DNA of 64,000 nucleotides, taken from NCBI RefSeq assembly GCF_043196875.1, contig NZ_JBEBMX010000003.1:62001-126000 (forward strand), written 5' to 3'. The translations under genes were made by a program, and so were the position numbers. Source of the DNA: Saccharospirillum sp043196875 (GTDB taxonomy: Bacteria; Pseudomonadota; Gammaproteobacteria; Pseudomonadales; Natronospirillaceae). Each line of letters starts with the position of its first letter. The first letter of the stretch is position 1. The notes beneath the pieces are model-generated. The model had not been told where the DNA came from. It saw nothing but the letters and a program-made list of their open reading frames with translations, and ran no database searches. Shown here piece by piece: positions 51,694-61,480 of this stretch.

Positions 51694-52419
51694 ACGGCCA
51701 TAGTCGCCATTGTCTTTCAAACGCGCCAGACCGGTGTTGAACTGTTCGATAATGGCTTCGCCGGCTGGAGTTTTGGCGGCAATCAGATAATGACGGCTGC
51801 GCTGTACCGGCGTTTTCGCCAGATGGAAAGCGTCGGGATTTAATTGGTTTACCTGCGCCTGTACTTCCCACTGCAGGTTATTGCTGAGCAGAAAATCGAC
51901 TCTTCCGGCCAGTAACATGCGAAAACAGGAGGTGTACTGAGGCGCATCGACGACCTGAATAATCCCCGCCGCTATGCCGTCGCGAATCACAGCAGGCAGT
52001 CCCCAGCCCTGAGCACGGCACAAAGCCATGCCCCGTAACGACTCCACTGATTGGTAATCCAAGGGTTGAGACGCCCGGCTGATAATGACGGTATCCACGT
52101 TCATAAACGGATCGGAAAACTGCATTTCAGCTTCGCGCTGGTCGGTATGAACGTAAGGAAAGGTGGCGTCAAAGTCGCCATTGAGCGTGGCCCGATAACC
52201 ACGCAGCCAGGGCTGAAAACGAATATCGACGGTCTCACCCGTGGCGGCAAAGGCGGCCTGAACCAGCCGGGAGCTGAGTCCACCGTCGGGAAGGCTTTGG
52301 TCGGTAAAGGGTGGATAGTCATTACCGGTTACCAGCCGGACTTCCGCCCGGGCTGCGACGGTAAGGGCCATCACCAGGATGGCCACAAGCGCGGTTTTTA
52401 ACGTCAAGGTGTTACTCAC
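51646..52419 (-). CDS. Periplasmic solute-binding protein (SBP_bac_3)
   Basis: This 257-residue protein of the amino-acid-binding type has a signal peptide ending near VAARA, then VTGNDYPPFTDQSLPDGG, FPYVHTDQREAEMQFSDPF and a C-terminal YGRLVRDYPTLWP. No permease genes are adjacent, so it may act as an orphan receptor. GTG 52419 overlaps the argF stop by eight bases and is preferred over an ATG inside argF. Confidence 0.8.
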   Translation of the reverse strand: MSNTLTLKTALVAILVMALTVAARAEVRLVTGNDYPPFTDQSLPDGGLSSRLVQAAFAATGETVDIRFQPWLRGYRATLNGDFDATFPYVHTDQREAEMQFSDPFMNVDTVIISRASQPLDYQSVESLRGMALCRAQGWGLPAVIRDGIAAGIIQVVDAPQYTSCFRMLLAGRVDFLLSNNLQWEVQAQVNQLNPDAFHLAKTPVQRSRHYLIAAKTPAGEAIIEQFNTGLARLKDNGDYGRLVRDYPTLWPENTDD

Positions 52420-53320
52420 TGCAGAGCAGAAACTCCAACAAGGCTTTTTGCGCGTGCAGACGATTGCCCGCCTGCTCCCAGACGACAGAACGTGGATCAT
52501 CCAGCATATCCAGGCTGACTTCTTCGCCACGGTGGGCCGGCAGACAGTGCAGGAAGATCGCCGCCGGATCGGCTTTATCCATCAAGGCGGGGGATACCTG
52601 GAAACCCTCGAAAGCTTTAAAACGCGCTTGCGCTTCTTCTTCCTGGCCCATGCTGGCCCAGACATCGGTAGTGATCAGATGCGCGCCTTCCACCGCTTCG
52701 GCCGGATCGCGCAGGATACGCACCCGATCACCGGCTTCGTCGAGCAGCGACTGCATCGGCTCATAACCTTCCGGGCAGGCGACGTTCAGTTGGAAGTCAT
52801 ATTGGCGGGCGGCATTGATATAGGAGTTGCACATGTTGTTGCCATCGCCGATCCAGGTAACTGTCTTACCCTGAATCGGGCCGCGGACCTCATGATAGGC
52901 CTGCATGTCGGCCAGCAGCTGACAGGGATGGTAGTCATCGGTCAGCGCATTGATGACCGGAACCGAGGAATAGTCAGCAAAGGTGGTGACCTTGTCGTGC
53001 TCGAACGTCCGGATCATCACCGCATCGACCATTTGTGACAGCACTCTGGCGCTGTCTTCGATCGGCTCACCACGTCCTAATTGAGTGTCGCGTGGCGACA
53101 GGAATATAGCGCCACCGCCGAGTTGAATCATGCCCGCTTCGAAGGAAACCCGGGTTCGGGTCGAGGATTTCTCAAAGACCATACCCAGCACGCGGTTTTT
53201 CAGCGGTTCATAGCGCGTTCCGCGCTTGAACATACCTTTCAGTTCGATGGCGCGTTCGACCAGATGCCGAAGCTCGTCCGTGCTCAGGTCGTTTAAGGTA
53301 AGAAAATGCCGGACCGACAT
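52412..53320 (-). CDS. argF: Ornithine carbamoyltransferase
   Basis: This converts ornithine and carbamoyl phosphate to citrulline in arginine synthesis. It has 302 residues, with the carbamoyl-phosphate motif SSTRTRVSFE, HPCQLLADMQ, DVWASMGQE and the HCLPAHRGEEV signature. Confidence 0.95.
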   Translation of the reverse strand: MSVRHFLTLNDLSTDELRHLVERAIELKGMFKRGTRYEPLKNRVLGMVFEKSSTRTRVSFEAGMIQLGGGAIFLSPRDTQLGRGEPIEDSARVLSQMVDAVMIRTFEHDKVTTFADYSSVPVINALTDDYHPCQLLADMQAYHEVRGPIQGKTVTWIGDGNNMCNSYINAARQYDFQLNVACPEGYEPMQSLLDEAGDRVRILRDPAEAVEGAHLITTDVWASMGQEEEAQARFKAFEGFQVSPALMDKADPAAIFLHCLPAHRGEEVSLDMLDDPRSVVWEQAGNRLHAQKALLEFLLCSE

Positions 53321-53559
53321 GCTGTTTTGCCTCTCACTTATCGTTATGGGTCACGGCCGCTGATGCGGCCCGGAGCGGGAAAACCGTCCATGATACTTAA
53401 GCAGCCGAACAGCAGCAATGCACCCTTGCTTCTCTGCAATTCAGTGTTGCCATCGCATCCATTGAAAAGACGCTGCCCATCCCCATCTGCACGAAGACGG
53501 AATTGGCGTACAATAAACGCCATACATTCCACTTCTCATTTCACTATGGACGCAGCAAG

Positions 53560-53895
53560 ATGAGCGACGAGACCCTCAATACCATTAAAGACCAAATCGC
53601 CAGCAACCCCGTGCTGCTGTACATGAAAGGCAATCCCAATCAGCCCATGTGCGGCTTTTCCGCGCAAACCGTGCAGGCGGTAATGAACTGCGGTAAGCGC
53701 TTTGCTTACGTCGATATTCTGTCTAATCCGGATATCCGCGAAAAACTGAAAGAATACGCCAACTGGCCAACCTTCCCGCAGCTGTGGGTTCAGGGCGAGT
53801 TGATTGGTGGCTGCGATATCGTCACTGAAATGGCCGGCAACGGTGAGTTGCAACAGTTGATCAATGAAGCTGTGCCGGAAGACGAAACCAACTGA
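53560..53895 (+). CDS. grxD: Monothiol glutaredoxin Grx4 type
   Basis: This is a 111-residue monothiol glutaredoxin that binds or transfers iron-sulfur clusters. The CGFS site is at residues 31-34 (PMCGFSAQTV), then WPTFPQLWVQGELIGGCDI. ATG 53560 gives the normal MSDETLNTIKDQI start. Confidence 0.95.
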   Translation: MSDETLNTIKDQIASNPVLLYMKGNPNQPMCGFSAQTVQAVMNCGKRFAYVDILSNPDIREKLKEYANWPTFPQLWVQGELIGGCDIVTEMAGNGELQQLINEAVPEDETN

Positions 53896-53940
53896 GCCAA
53901 CGGGCCCGGTGTTATACCGGGCCAACTCCCCCTCCCTGCC

Positions 53941-54711
53941 ATGACTCAATTCCCCGACCTCACCGACGACGAACTGCTGCGCTACAGCCGTCATATTCTG
54001 CTGCCCCAAGTGGATATCGCCGGTCAGCAGCGACTTCGCAATGCTACTGTTTTGGTGGTGGGTGCTGGCGGTTTGGGCAGTCCTATTTTGCTGTATCTGG
54101 CTGCAGCCGGCATCGGTGAGCTGCGCATCGCCGATGGCGACAGCGTCGACGAAACCAATTTGCAGCGCCAGATCGTGCATACGTCTGACCGCGTCGGCCA
54201 GGCTAAGACACACAGCGCCGCTGAGACCTTGCGCCGCTTAAACCCGCACTGTCGCTTGGTGGAAATTGACCAGTCGCTCGATAAAGACGGCCTGCGTCAG
54301 TGGGCGCAAGGTTGTGATCTGGTGGTGATCGGCACCGACAGTTTCGCCAGTCGTTATGACGCTAATGAGGTTTGCATCGAGCTGGGATTACCGTTGGTCA
54401 GTGGTGCTGCCCTGGGTATGAGCGGCCAGGCCACGAGCTTCGATGTTCGCCGCACCGACAGTCCCTGTTTTCGCTGTCTCTATCCGGATGGTCAGGATGG
54501 AGAGCTGAGTTGTTCAACCTCGGGCGTACTGGGGCCCTTGGTGGGGTTGATCGGCTCCATTCAAGCCACCGAAGCGCTCAAGCTGTTAGCCGGTTTTGGT
54601 GAGCCGCTGGTCGGCCAACTGCTGACCGTTGATGCGCTTGACCTCAGCGTTCAGCGCTTCCAGTTCAAACGCAATCCCGCCTGCCCGGCTTGCTCCAACC
54701 GCTTGACCTAA
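53941..54711 (+). CDS. moeB: Molybdopterin-synthase adenylyltransferase MoeB/ThiF family
   Basis: This E1-like enzyme activates the C-terminus of a ubiquitin-like sulfur carrier. It has 256 residues, with the ATP site VLVVGAGGLGSPILLYLAAAG, the NLQRQIVH segment with catalytic Arg and zinc cysteines in CFRCLYP and CPACS. ThiF is an alternative, but length and sequence favour MoeB. Confidence 0.85.
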   Translation: MTQFPDLTDDELLRYSRHILLPQVDIAGQQRLRNATVLVVGAGGLGSPILLYLAAAGIGELRIADGDSVDETNLQRQIVHTSDRVGQAKTHSAAETLRRLNPHCRLVEIDQSLDKDGLRQWAQGCDLVVIGTDSFASRYDANEVCIELGLPLVSGAALGMSGQATSFDVRRTDSPCFRCLYPDGQDGELSCSTSGVLGPLVGLIGSIQATEALKLLAGFGEPLVGQLLTVDALDLSVQRFQFKRNPACPACSNRLT

Positions 54712-54764
54712 AACAACTTCACTGGCGTACTAAAGCCATCCATATCGCCGCTGGGAGCCCCTTC

Positions 54765-55340
54765 ATGAGCACGCAACACAGTGATGGCAGCAGCCTCAGC
54801 AACCACTTCATCATCGCCATGCCGGATATGTCCGATCCCTGGTTCAGCGGCACCGTTTCTTACCTGTTTCAGCACGATGGCGATGGCTGCATGGGCTTGG
54901 TCATCAACCGCTTAACGTCGATGAAACTGGGTGATGTGTTCGACTCCCTCGATATCGAATGCGACGACCCGGAGCTGTGCGACACCCATGTCTACTCAGG
55001 CGGCCCGGTGATGCCGGAACACGGCTTTATCATCCACCACTCCAAGGAAGGCCCTTGGAGCAGCACGGTGAACAACGGCTATATCAGCATCACCACCAGT
55101 CCTGACATTCTCGAAGCCATCGCTCGAGGCGGCGGCCCCAGCGATTATCTGGTGTGTCTGGGCTGTTCCGGCTGGTCGCCGGGTCAGTTGGAAGGTGAAC
55201 TGAAAGGCAATGCCTGGCTGACCGTGCCAGGTGATATGGGGCTGATTTTCGAGGAAGGCATCGAAACCCGCTATGACGCTGCGCTAAAACGGTTGGGCAT
55301 CGACAAGATGTTTCTCAGCGACAGCGGCGGCCGCGCTTAA
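54765..55340 (+). CDS. UPF0301/AlgH (YqgE) family protein
   Basis: A 191-residue protein of the conserved YqgE family, recognised from LSNHFIIAMPDMSDPWFSGTV, MGLVINR, VYSGGPV and the GWSPGQLEGEL motif. The biochemical role is not established. ATG 54765 follows GGGAG; the longer frame would overlap moeB. Confidence 0.92.
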   Translation: MSTQHSDGSSLSNHFIIAMPDMSDPWFSGTVSYLFQHDGDGCMGLVINRLTSMKLGDVFDSLDIECDDPELCDTHVYSGGPVMPEHGFIIHHSKEGPWSSTVNNGYISITTSPDILEAIARGGGPSDYLVCLGCSGWSPGQLEGELKGNAWLTVPGDMGLIFEEGIETRYDAALKRLGIDKMFLSDSGGRA

Positions 55341-55361
55341 CGGCCGACCGCCGCTGGATCG

Positions 55362-55955
55362 TCAAAGCTGCGCCAGACGCATCAGGTCGGCTGAAATTCT
55401 GTCGGTCGGCAACTCACTCTTGATCAACACCCGCGTTTTTCCTTCGGCGTCGAAGCCATAAACGGCTGAGCTGTGGGAGACATTGTAGAAGCCATTCTCA
55501 TCGGGTTCGCCATAACCGTAAGTCGCGCGCATGCGCTTATTCAGATCCTCCAGCTGACGCTGGGTACCGGTCAGGCCGATAAACTGTGGGCCGAAGGCTG
55601 AGGTATAGTCACGCAGGCGTTGGGGTGTATCGCGCTGAGGGTCAACGCTGACGAACAACACCTGATAATCATCCTGTTCATCGGCCTGCAATCGATCGAT
55701 GGCGCGCGACAGACTGGCCAGCGTCCCCGGGCAGATATCCGGGCAATTGGTAAAGCCAAAGAAGAGTAATGTTGGCTGGCCGATGTAATCCGACTCGTTG
55801 ACCGCTTCACCGTCTTCGTTGATCAGATCGAATTCCAGGTCGGGCATGACCCCGGACAAATCGGTGCCTTCCCACTGGATTTTTTCGTCGCCACAGGCGC
55901 TCAGTAGCCCTAAAGCCGTAACTATCAGTGCGACGGACTTCCACAATGGCTGCAT
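55362..55955 (-). CDS. SCO1/SenC copper chaperone lipoprotein
   Basis: This 197-residue protein helps metallate cytochrome oxidase. It has the lipobox GLLSAC at 16-21, the copper/thiol motif CPDIC at 71-75 and the later His in NVSHSSAVYGFD. It is co-directed with a CtaG gene and a copper ATPase, giving a copper-handling block. Confidence 0.93.
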   Translation of the reverse strand: MQPLWKSVALIVTALGLLSACGDEKIQWEGTDLSGVMPDLEFDLINEDGEAVNESDYIGQPTLLFFGFTNCPDICPGTLASLSRAIDRLQADEQDDYQVLFVSVDPQRDTPQRLRDYTSAFGPQFIGLTGTQRQLEDLNKRMRATYGYGEPDENGFYNVSHSSAVYGFDAEGKTRVLIKSELPTDRISADLMRLAQL

Positions 55956-55979
55956 TTCATCGTTCTCCTTAAGTGGTTA

Positions 55980-56816
55980 TCAGGCGGTGGCTGGTCGACT
56001 GGACGCATGCAACAGGCGTCGCAACACAATCAACATAGTCAACACGGCCATCATGCCGGGCGGAATCCAGGTCAGGATGCCGCCGAGCAACTGGTCGTTC
56101 ATCGGGTCGATCGGCCAGGCGCGGCCGCAGACATCATAGACATCGAACAGTGGTTCGCGACTGGTCGCAATATAAGCCCCTAACCAGAGCTGGGGAATGG
56201 TGACGAACCAGATCAGCAAAATGCGTTTGCCAAAGCCGAGGGTGCGCGCTTGCTGAGGATGACGCGGATCGAGAATCAGCCACCAGAACAGTATGCCTTC
56301 CAGCCACATGCTCCAGTTCATCGCCAGATAGTACTGCTGATCCAACATGGCGCGGAAATGGATGCCTGGCTCAAGCCAGAAGAAAATCAGCCCAAAGAAG
56401 AGCACACCGGCGATCAGCGGATACTGGACGATGGCGTAACTCCAACGGATCGGCGCTGACTGCAATAGCCGGGTAAGCAGGTGTCGAGTGCGGCCTTTGG
56501 GTACGCCTGCGGCCAACACCCGCCACGGATTCGCCAGACACAACAGAATTGGCGCCAGATGGTGCAGCACCAGATGCTGACCACGATGAATAAAGAACAT
56601 GAACTGGGCGTAATAATCGAAACGGGTATGCAAAACGGTATAGGCGAGCAGCAAACCAAACCAGAACAACAGCTGACGTCCAGGATGCTCACCCTGCCCG
56701 GCTTTTTTCAGCGCCTGAGCGCCTCGCACATAAAGTACGGCCGCGGTACCAAAGAACACCACGGCCAACCAGGACAATTCATAGGGAAGTACAAAGTTCA
56801 GGACGTCAGTAATCAC
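55980..56816 (-). CDS. Cytochrome c oxidase assembly factor CtaG (caa3 type)
   Basis: This is a 278-residue membrane protein with about seven spans. The HRGQHLVLHHLAPILL segment and WSMWLEGILFWWLILDP are typical of the CtaG_Caa3 family, which helps deliver copper to oxidases. It lies upstream of the SCO1 gene on the same strand, 24 bases apart. Confidence 0.9.
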   Translation of the reverse strand: MITDVLNFVLPYELSWLAVVFFGTAAVLYVRGAQALKKAGQGEHPGRQLLFWFGLLLAYTVLHTRFDYYAQFMFFIHRGQHLVLHHLAPILLCLANPWRVLAAGVPKGRTRHLLTRLLQSAPIRWSYAIVQYPLIAGVLFFGLIFFWLEPGIHFRAMLDQQYYLAMNWSMWLEGILFWWLILDPRHPQQARTLGFGKRILLIWFVTIPQLWLGAYIATSREPLFDVYDVCGRAWPIDPMNDQLLGGILTWIPPGMMAVLTMLIVLRRLLHASSRPATA

Positions 56817-56892
56817 AGTAACCGTTCCAGCGGGCTGAAGAGGCCACTCTAGCAGGCCCGCTGTTAAAAGATAAAACGTCTTTGCATCAGGC

Positions 56893-59361
56893 TCAGACGT
56901 TATCGCCCAATTTCAGTGCACGCAGACGCAATGCATTACTGATCACCGAGACTGACGACAGGCTCATCGCCGCCGCCGCCAACATGGGTGATAACAGCGC
57001 ACCTACGAAAGGATACAAAATCCCCGCCGCCACCGGCACACCGAGGCTGTTGTAGACAAAGGCGAAGAACAGGTTCTGCTTGATGTTGCGCAACGTCGAA
57101 CGGGCCAGCTTCCGCGCCCGCACCAGCCCGACCAGATCGCCCTTGATTAGGGTAATACCGGCGCTTTCGACGGCCACATCGGCGCCCGTGCCCATGGCAA
57201 TACCGACGTCAGCGGTGGCCAGAGCCGGAGCATCGTTAATGCCATCGCCGGCCATGGCGACTTTGCGACCCTGAGCGCGCAGCTCTTCAATCAGTTGTTG
57301 TTTGCCTTCCGGGGTAACGCCGGCGCGAATCTCATCGATACCCAGTTCGCGCGCCACGGCCCGAGCGGTGGTTGCGTTATCGCCGGTCGCCATCACCAGG
57401 TGTACGCCCTGCTTCGCCAACTGTTGGATGGCATCAGCGGTGGTTGCTTTAATCGGATCGCGCACGGCCACCAGACCAGCCAGTTGCCCATCAACGGCGA
57501 CGAACATGACCGTTTTGCCATGCTCACGCAGTGACTCCGCGGTTTGCTGCAACGGCGCCAGATCGACCTCGCGCTGCTCAAACAGTGCCGGATTGCCCAG
57601 CCACAGTTGGTGGCCTTCCATCTCACCGACCACGCCCTGGCCGGTGATCGATTCGAAATGGGTCACATCAACGGGTTCTACACCTTCGTCCCTGGCGCCG
57701 GCGACCAGAGCCTCCGCCAGCGGATGCTCGGAGCCACGTTCCAGACTGGCCACCCAGCGCAGTACTTGCCGGCGGTCCTGACCATCGATCAGTTCCGCAT
57801 CGGTCAGTTTGGGGCGGCCTTCGGTCAGGGTGCCGGTTTTATCAACCACCAGGGTGTCGACCGCGGCAAAGCGTTCCAGAGCTTCGGCGTCTTTGATCAG
57901 CACGCCGGCCTGAGCGCCACGACCGGTGGCGGTCATGATCGACATGGGGGTCGCCAATCCCAGCGCACAGGGGCAGGCGATGATCAGTACCGAAACGGCA
58001 GCCACAATGGCGTAGACAAAACTGGGCTCAGGACCAAAGATCGACCAGACTACAAAGGCGATCAAGGCGACGGCGACGACCGTCGGTACAAACCAGGCCG
58101 CCACCCGATCGGCCAGCCCCTGAATAGGTGCACGGGAGCGCTGAGCCTTGGCGACCATCTCGACAATTTGCGACAGCACAGTGTCGTCACCGACACGCTC
58201 AGCCGTCATCACCAGACTGCCCTGCTTGTTAAAGGTGCCACCGGTCAGCGCATCGCCAACGGCTTTTTCAACCGGGACCGACTCACCGCTGATCATCGAC
58301 TCATCAACCGATGACTGCCCTTCGGCGACGATGCCATCGACCGGAATCCGATCGCCGGGCCGCACCCGCAGTTTGTCGCCGCTGCGCACCTCATCCAAGG
58401 GGACTTCTTCGTCCTGACCATCGGCCTTGATCCGCAGCGCGGTCTTCGGTGCCAGATCCATCAGCGCTTTGATGGCTGAGCCAGTGCGCTCGCGCGCTCG
58501 CAACTCCAGCAACTGGCCTAGGAAGATCAAGGCCACGATCACCGCCGAGGCTTCAAAATAGACCGCGACCTGGCCGCCGTGCTGACGAAAACCGTCTGGG
58601 AAGGCGTCTGGTATCAGCGTTGCAACCAGGCTGTAGCCGTAAGCGGCGCCGACGCCGAGCATGATCAGCGTCCACATATTGGGGCTACGGTTAATGATCG
58701 AATTCCAACCGCGCACAAAGAATGGCTGCGCCGCCCAGAGCACCACGGGCGTGGCCAGTATCAGTTCTATCCAAATGGCCAGGCGCTCGCCCAGCCAGGC
58801 GCGGAATGGCAAACCGGCCATCGGGCCCATGGTCAGAATCAGTAATGGCACGGCCAGAGCGACGCTGACCCAAAAACGGCGGGTAAAATCGATCAATTCG
58901 GGATTCGGCCCGGTGTCGGCTGCGCCCGGGTTCATCGGCTCCAGTGCCATCCCGCATTTAGGACAGGTACCCGGCCCTTCCTGCACAATTTCCGGGTCCA
59001 TCGGGCAGGTGTAGAGCGTGCCCTCAGGCATGGGTTCCGGTGCCGGCCGATCGCCGAGGAAGGCTTCAGGTTCGGCTTTAAAGCGCTCAGCGCAACCTTC
59101 TGAACAGAAGAAAAAGCGTTCGCCCTGATGGTGTTCAACGCCTGCGGCGCGGGCGCGTTCGACTGTCATGCCACAGACCGGGTCTGCAGCGGTCAGATAG
59201 TCTTCGGGATGCTTTTGAAAGCGGTCGCGACAGCCCGGGCCACAGAAACGATAGGTGGTGCCCTGGTGGTCGGCCTCAGGCTTGTCGGCGTGGGGATCGA
59301 CCGTCATGCCGCAGACAGGATCGCGGGTCATAACGGAAGAATGGTCGTGATGGCAACTCAT
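56893..59361 (-). CDS. Copper-exporting P1B-type ATPase with YHS domains
   Basis: This ATP-driven metal exporter has 822 residues. Two YHS domains lie at the start (DPVCGMTV twice), then a heavy-metal-binding domain (YTCPMDPEIVQEGPGTCPKCGM) in place of CxxC HMA domains. Eight membrane spans include the CPC motif ACPCALGLATP, with phosphorylated D in DKTGTLTEG and a GDGINDAPAL hinge. ATG 59361 is preceded by GAGGAGG. A CueR-type promoter controls it. Confidence 0.94.
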   Translation of the reverse strand: MSCHHDHSSVMTRDPVCGMTVDPHADKPEADHQGTTYRFCGPGCRDRFQKHPEDYLTAADPVCGMTVERARAAGVEHHQGERFFFCSEGCAERFKAEPEAFLGDRPAPEPMPEGTLYTCPMDPEIVQEGPGTCPKCGMALEPMNPGAADTGPNPELIDFTRRFWVSVALAVPLLILTMGPMAGLPFRAWLGERLAIWIELILATPVVLWAAQPFFVRGWNSIINRSPNMWTLIMLGVGAAYGYSLVATLIPDAFPDGFRQHGGQVAVYFEASAVIVALIFLGQLLELRARERTGSAIKALMDLAPKTALRIKADGQDEEVPLDEVRSGDKLRVRPGDRIPVDGIVAEGQSSVDESMISGESVPVEKAVGDALTGGTFNKQGSLVMTAERVGDDTVLSQIVEMVAKAQRSRAPIQGLADRVAAWFVPTVVAVALIAFVVWSIFGPEPSFVYAIVAAVSVLIIACPCALGLATPMSIMTATGRGAQAGVLIKDAEALERFAAVDTLVVDKTGTLTEGRPKLTDAELIDGQDRRQVLRWVASLERGSEHPLAEALVAGARDEGVEPVDVTHFESITGQGVVGEMEGHQLWLGNPALFEQREVDLAPLQQTAESLREHGKTVMFVAVDGQLAGLVAVRDPIKATTADAIQQLAKQGVHLVMATGDNATTARAVARELGIDEIRAGVTPEGKQQLIEELRAQGRKVAMAGDGINDAPALATADVGIAMGTGADVAVESAGITLIKGDLVGLVRARKLARSTLRNIKQNLFFAFVYNSLGVPVAAGILYPFVGALLSPMLAAAAMSLSSVSVISNALRLRALKLGDNV

Positions 59362-59396
59362 GGCGCCCTCCTCGATCAGGTTATCAGCTGTGACCG

Positions 59397-59427
59397 AGGC
59401 TAAACCTTGACGCAACTGGAAGGTCAA
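59397..59427 (-). promoter_or_regulatory. CueR/MerR-type promoter of the copper ATPase
   Basis: On the minus strand TTGACC (59422-59427) and TAGCCT (59397-59402) are 19 bases apart, the long spacer of MerR-family promoters. Between them ACCTTCC and AAGGT form the dyad of CueR operators. The -35 lies inside the 3' end of tdk. Confidence 0.75.
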
Positions 59428-59999
59428 GCGCCAGTGATGGCCTCCCGATAATGACGTCGACACATGGATACATAACGCTCGTTGCCGCCAATCACCACCT
59501 GATCGCCTTCGGCAATAGCGCGGCCGTTTTCATCCAGGCGCGCCACCATACTGGCCTTGCGGCCGCAAAAGCAGACGGTTTTCAGTTCGGTGAGTTTGTC
59601 GGCGATGGCCAGCAAGCGTTCAGAACCCGAGAACAACTGGCTGCGAAAGTCGGTGCGAATGCCGTAACAGAGCACCGGTACGTCATCGTCATCGGCCAGG
59701 ATCGCCAACTGATCCACCTGTTCATGGGTCAGAAACTGGGCTTCATCGACCAAAATACAGTCGGCCGGTCCGGCTTTATGGCGGTACCAGTCGAGCAGAT
59801 CGGTATCTTCATCGAAGCAATCGGCGGGTTGTTCCAGTCCGATGCGCGAATGAATCACGCCCTGGCCATAGCGGTTGTCGATGCGGGCGGTCAGCAACAG
59901 CGCCTTCATACCGCGCTCGCGGTAGTTGTATTCCGACTGCAGCAAGGAGGTCGATTTACCGGCGTTCATCGCCGAATAGTAAAAATAGAGTTGAGCCAT
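59424..59999 (-). CDS. tdk: Thymidine kinase
   Basis: This phosphorylates thymidine for dTTP salvage. It has 191 residues, starting MAQLYFYYSAMNAGKST with the P-loop, then CILVDEAQFLT and the zinc cysteines in CFCGRKA and the C-terminal CRRHYREA. ATG 59999 matches the enterobacterial start; ATG 60008 would add three residues. Confidence 0.95.
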   Translation of the reverse strand: MAQLYFYYSAMNAGKSTSLLQSEYNYRERGMKALLLTARIDNRYGQGVIHSRIGLEQPADCFDEDTDLLDWYRHKAGPADCILVDEAQFLTHEQVDQLAILADDDDVPVLCYGIRTDFRSQLFSGSERLLAIADKLTELKTVCFCGRKASMVARLDENGRAIAEGDQVVIGGNERYVSMCRRHYREAITGA

Positions 60000-60101
60000 G
60001 GGCGGCATTTCCGCAAAGAGGTGATTAATAGCTTGCTGGTTTCAAAGCCGGCAGTGGTTCGCAATAATAGCCGCCACTGTCTGATTCGGGAAAGCCCTAC
60101 C

Positions 60102-60929
60102 ATGCGCATCATTTCGTTCAATATCAACGGCATACGTGCCCGCTTGCACCAACTCGAAGCCCTGCGTCAGCTGCAGGATCCCGATATTCTCTGCCTGCAA
60201 GAGATCAAAGTTCACGACGATATGTATCCGCATGAAGATGTGGAACAGGCCAGCGGTCTAAGCTCGCAGACCTGGGGTCAGAAAGGCCATTTCGGTGTAG
60301 CCACACTCAGCCGCACCGCCCCGCAAAGCGTCGAGCGCGGTTTTCCCGATGACGAAGACGATGCCCATCGGCGCATGTTGATCAGCCGCCATGCGCTCGC
60401 CGACGGCCGTACACTGACGGTGATGAACGGCTATTTCCCTCAGGGCGAAAGTATTCACCACGAAACTAAATGGCCGGCCAAGCGTCGCTTTTACGCCGAC
60501 TTATTGGCTTGGTTGGAGAACAACCTTACCCCGGACGATCCGGTGATTATCCTCGGCGACTTCAATATTGCGCCAGTCGATGAAGACCTGGGTATCGGTG
60601 AGAAGAATGTGCAACGCTGGCTGCGCGAGGGCAAGTCCGCCTTCCAGCCTGAAGAACGCGCCTGGTTTGAGAAGCTGCGCGCCTGGGGACTGACCGACAG
60701 CTACCGCCACCTCTACCCGGATAACAATGAACGCTTCAGCTGGTTCGACTACCGCTCCAAAGGCTTTGAAGACACCCCGAAACGCGGCCTGCGTATTGAT
60801 CATCTACTGGTCAGCGCTCCCCTGGTTCCATTAATTCGCGGTGCCGGCATCGATTACGACATTCGCGGCATGGAGCGGCCCTCCGACCATGCCCCGGCCT
60901 GGCTGGATCTGGATTTGAAACTCGCATAA
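60102..60929 (+). CDS. xthA: Exodeoxyribonuclease III family AP endonuclease
   Basis: This repair nuclease acts at abasic sites. It has 275 residues, with FNINGIRAR, LCLQEIKVHD, GDFNIAPVDEDLG and the terminal RPSDHAP catalytic motif. I start at ATG 60102; a longer open frame upstream is the shadow of tdk. Its stop codon lies inside a 23-bp palindrome. Confidence 0.93.
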   Translation: MRIISFNINGIRARLHQLEALRQLQDPDILCLQEIKVHDDMYPHEDVEQASGLSSQTWGQKGHFGVATLSRTAPQSVERGFPDDEDDAHRRMLISRHALADGRTLTVMNGYFPQGESIHHETKWPAKRRFYADLLAWLENNLTPDDPVIILGDFNIAPVDEDLGIGEKNVQRWLREGKSAFQPEERAWFEKLRAWGLTDSYRHLYPDNNERFSWFDYRSKGFEDTPKRGLRIDHLLVSAPLVPLIRGAGIDYDIRGMERPSDHAPAWLDLDLKLA

Positions 60930-60949
60930 TGTCTACCGCGTAGACATTA
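60927..60949. repeat. Perfect palindrome at the xthA stop
   Basis: Arms TAATGTCTAC and GTAGACATTA around CGC. No T-run follows, so it is not a classical terminator. Its TCTAC-N3-GTAGA core matches the site before the MatP-like gene. Confidence 0.6.
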
Positions 60950-60970
60950 CCATTCAAGGCGATGCGCTGA

Positions 60971-61480
60971 ATGCAACTGAATACAGAACGCCTGAGGCTC
61001 AGACCCAGAACCCTCGTTGATGCAGAGGATTGTTATCAGCTGGACCAACAGCCCGGCGTTCTGGATTACGTTTCTGGCCCCTGGCACGACCCTGAAGCCC
61101 ATCGTGCCTTTATCCATCAGCGCACAGTTCAGGACTACGGCGAAGGACTGGGCTATTGGGTGGTGTCGCCGGCCGGCGAGCCCGATCAGTTTTTGGGCTG
61201 GGTACTGCTGATACCGGTCGATGGGATCGGTCCGGAGATTGAAATCGGCTGGCGATTGCTGCCTCGCAGTTGGGGTAAAGGCATCGCCAGCGAAGCGGCA
61301 AGAGCGGTAATGAACCACGCCTTCCAGCATCTACGACTTGAGCGCGTGATTGCCGATATACATCCTGATAATCAGCGCTCCAAGCGTGTGGCCCGTAAAA
61401 TTGGCATGATCAGCACCTTACAGCAGCCGGGCGACTATGAGCGTTTTGAAATCGATCAAGCCCAATTCTTCAACATATAA
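60971..61480 (+). CDS. GNAT acetyltransferase, RimJ/RimL type
   Basis: This 169-residue enzyme starts MQLNTERLRLRPRTLVDAED, with the acetyl-CoA site IEIGWRLLPRSWGKGIASEA and DIHPDNQRSKRVARKIGM, as in ribosomal-protein N-terminal acetyltransferases. The substrate is unknown. It is flanked on both sides by TAATGTCTAC palindromes that include the stop codons. Confidence 0.85.
   Translation: MQLNTERLRLRPRTLVDAEDCYQLDQQPGVLDYVSGPWHDPEAHRAFIHQRTVQDYGEGLGYWVVSPAGEPDQFLGWVLLIPVDGIGPEIEIGWRLLPRSWGKGIASEAARAVMNHAFQHLRLERVIADIHPDNQRSKRVARKIGMISTLQQPGDYERFEIDQAQFFNI

Noticed and set aside
59451..60101. Upstream extension of the xthA frame by 217 codons
   Set aside because: It is antisense to tdk; xthA proteins start at MRIISFNINGIR.
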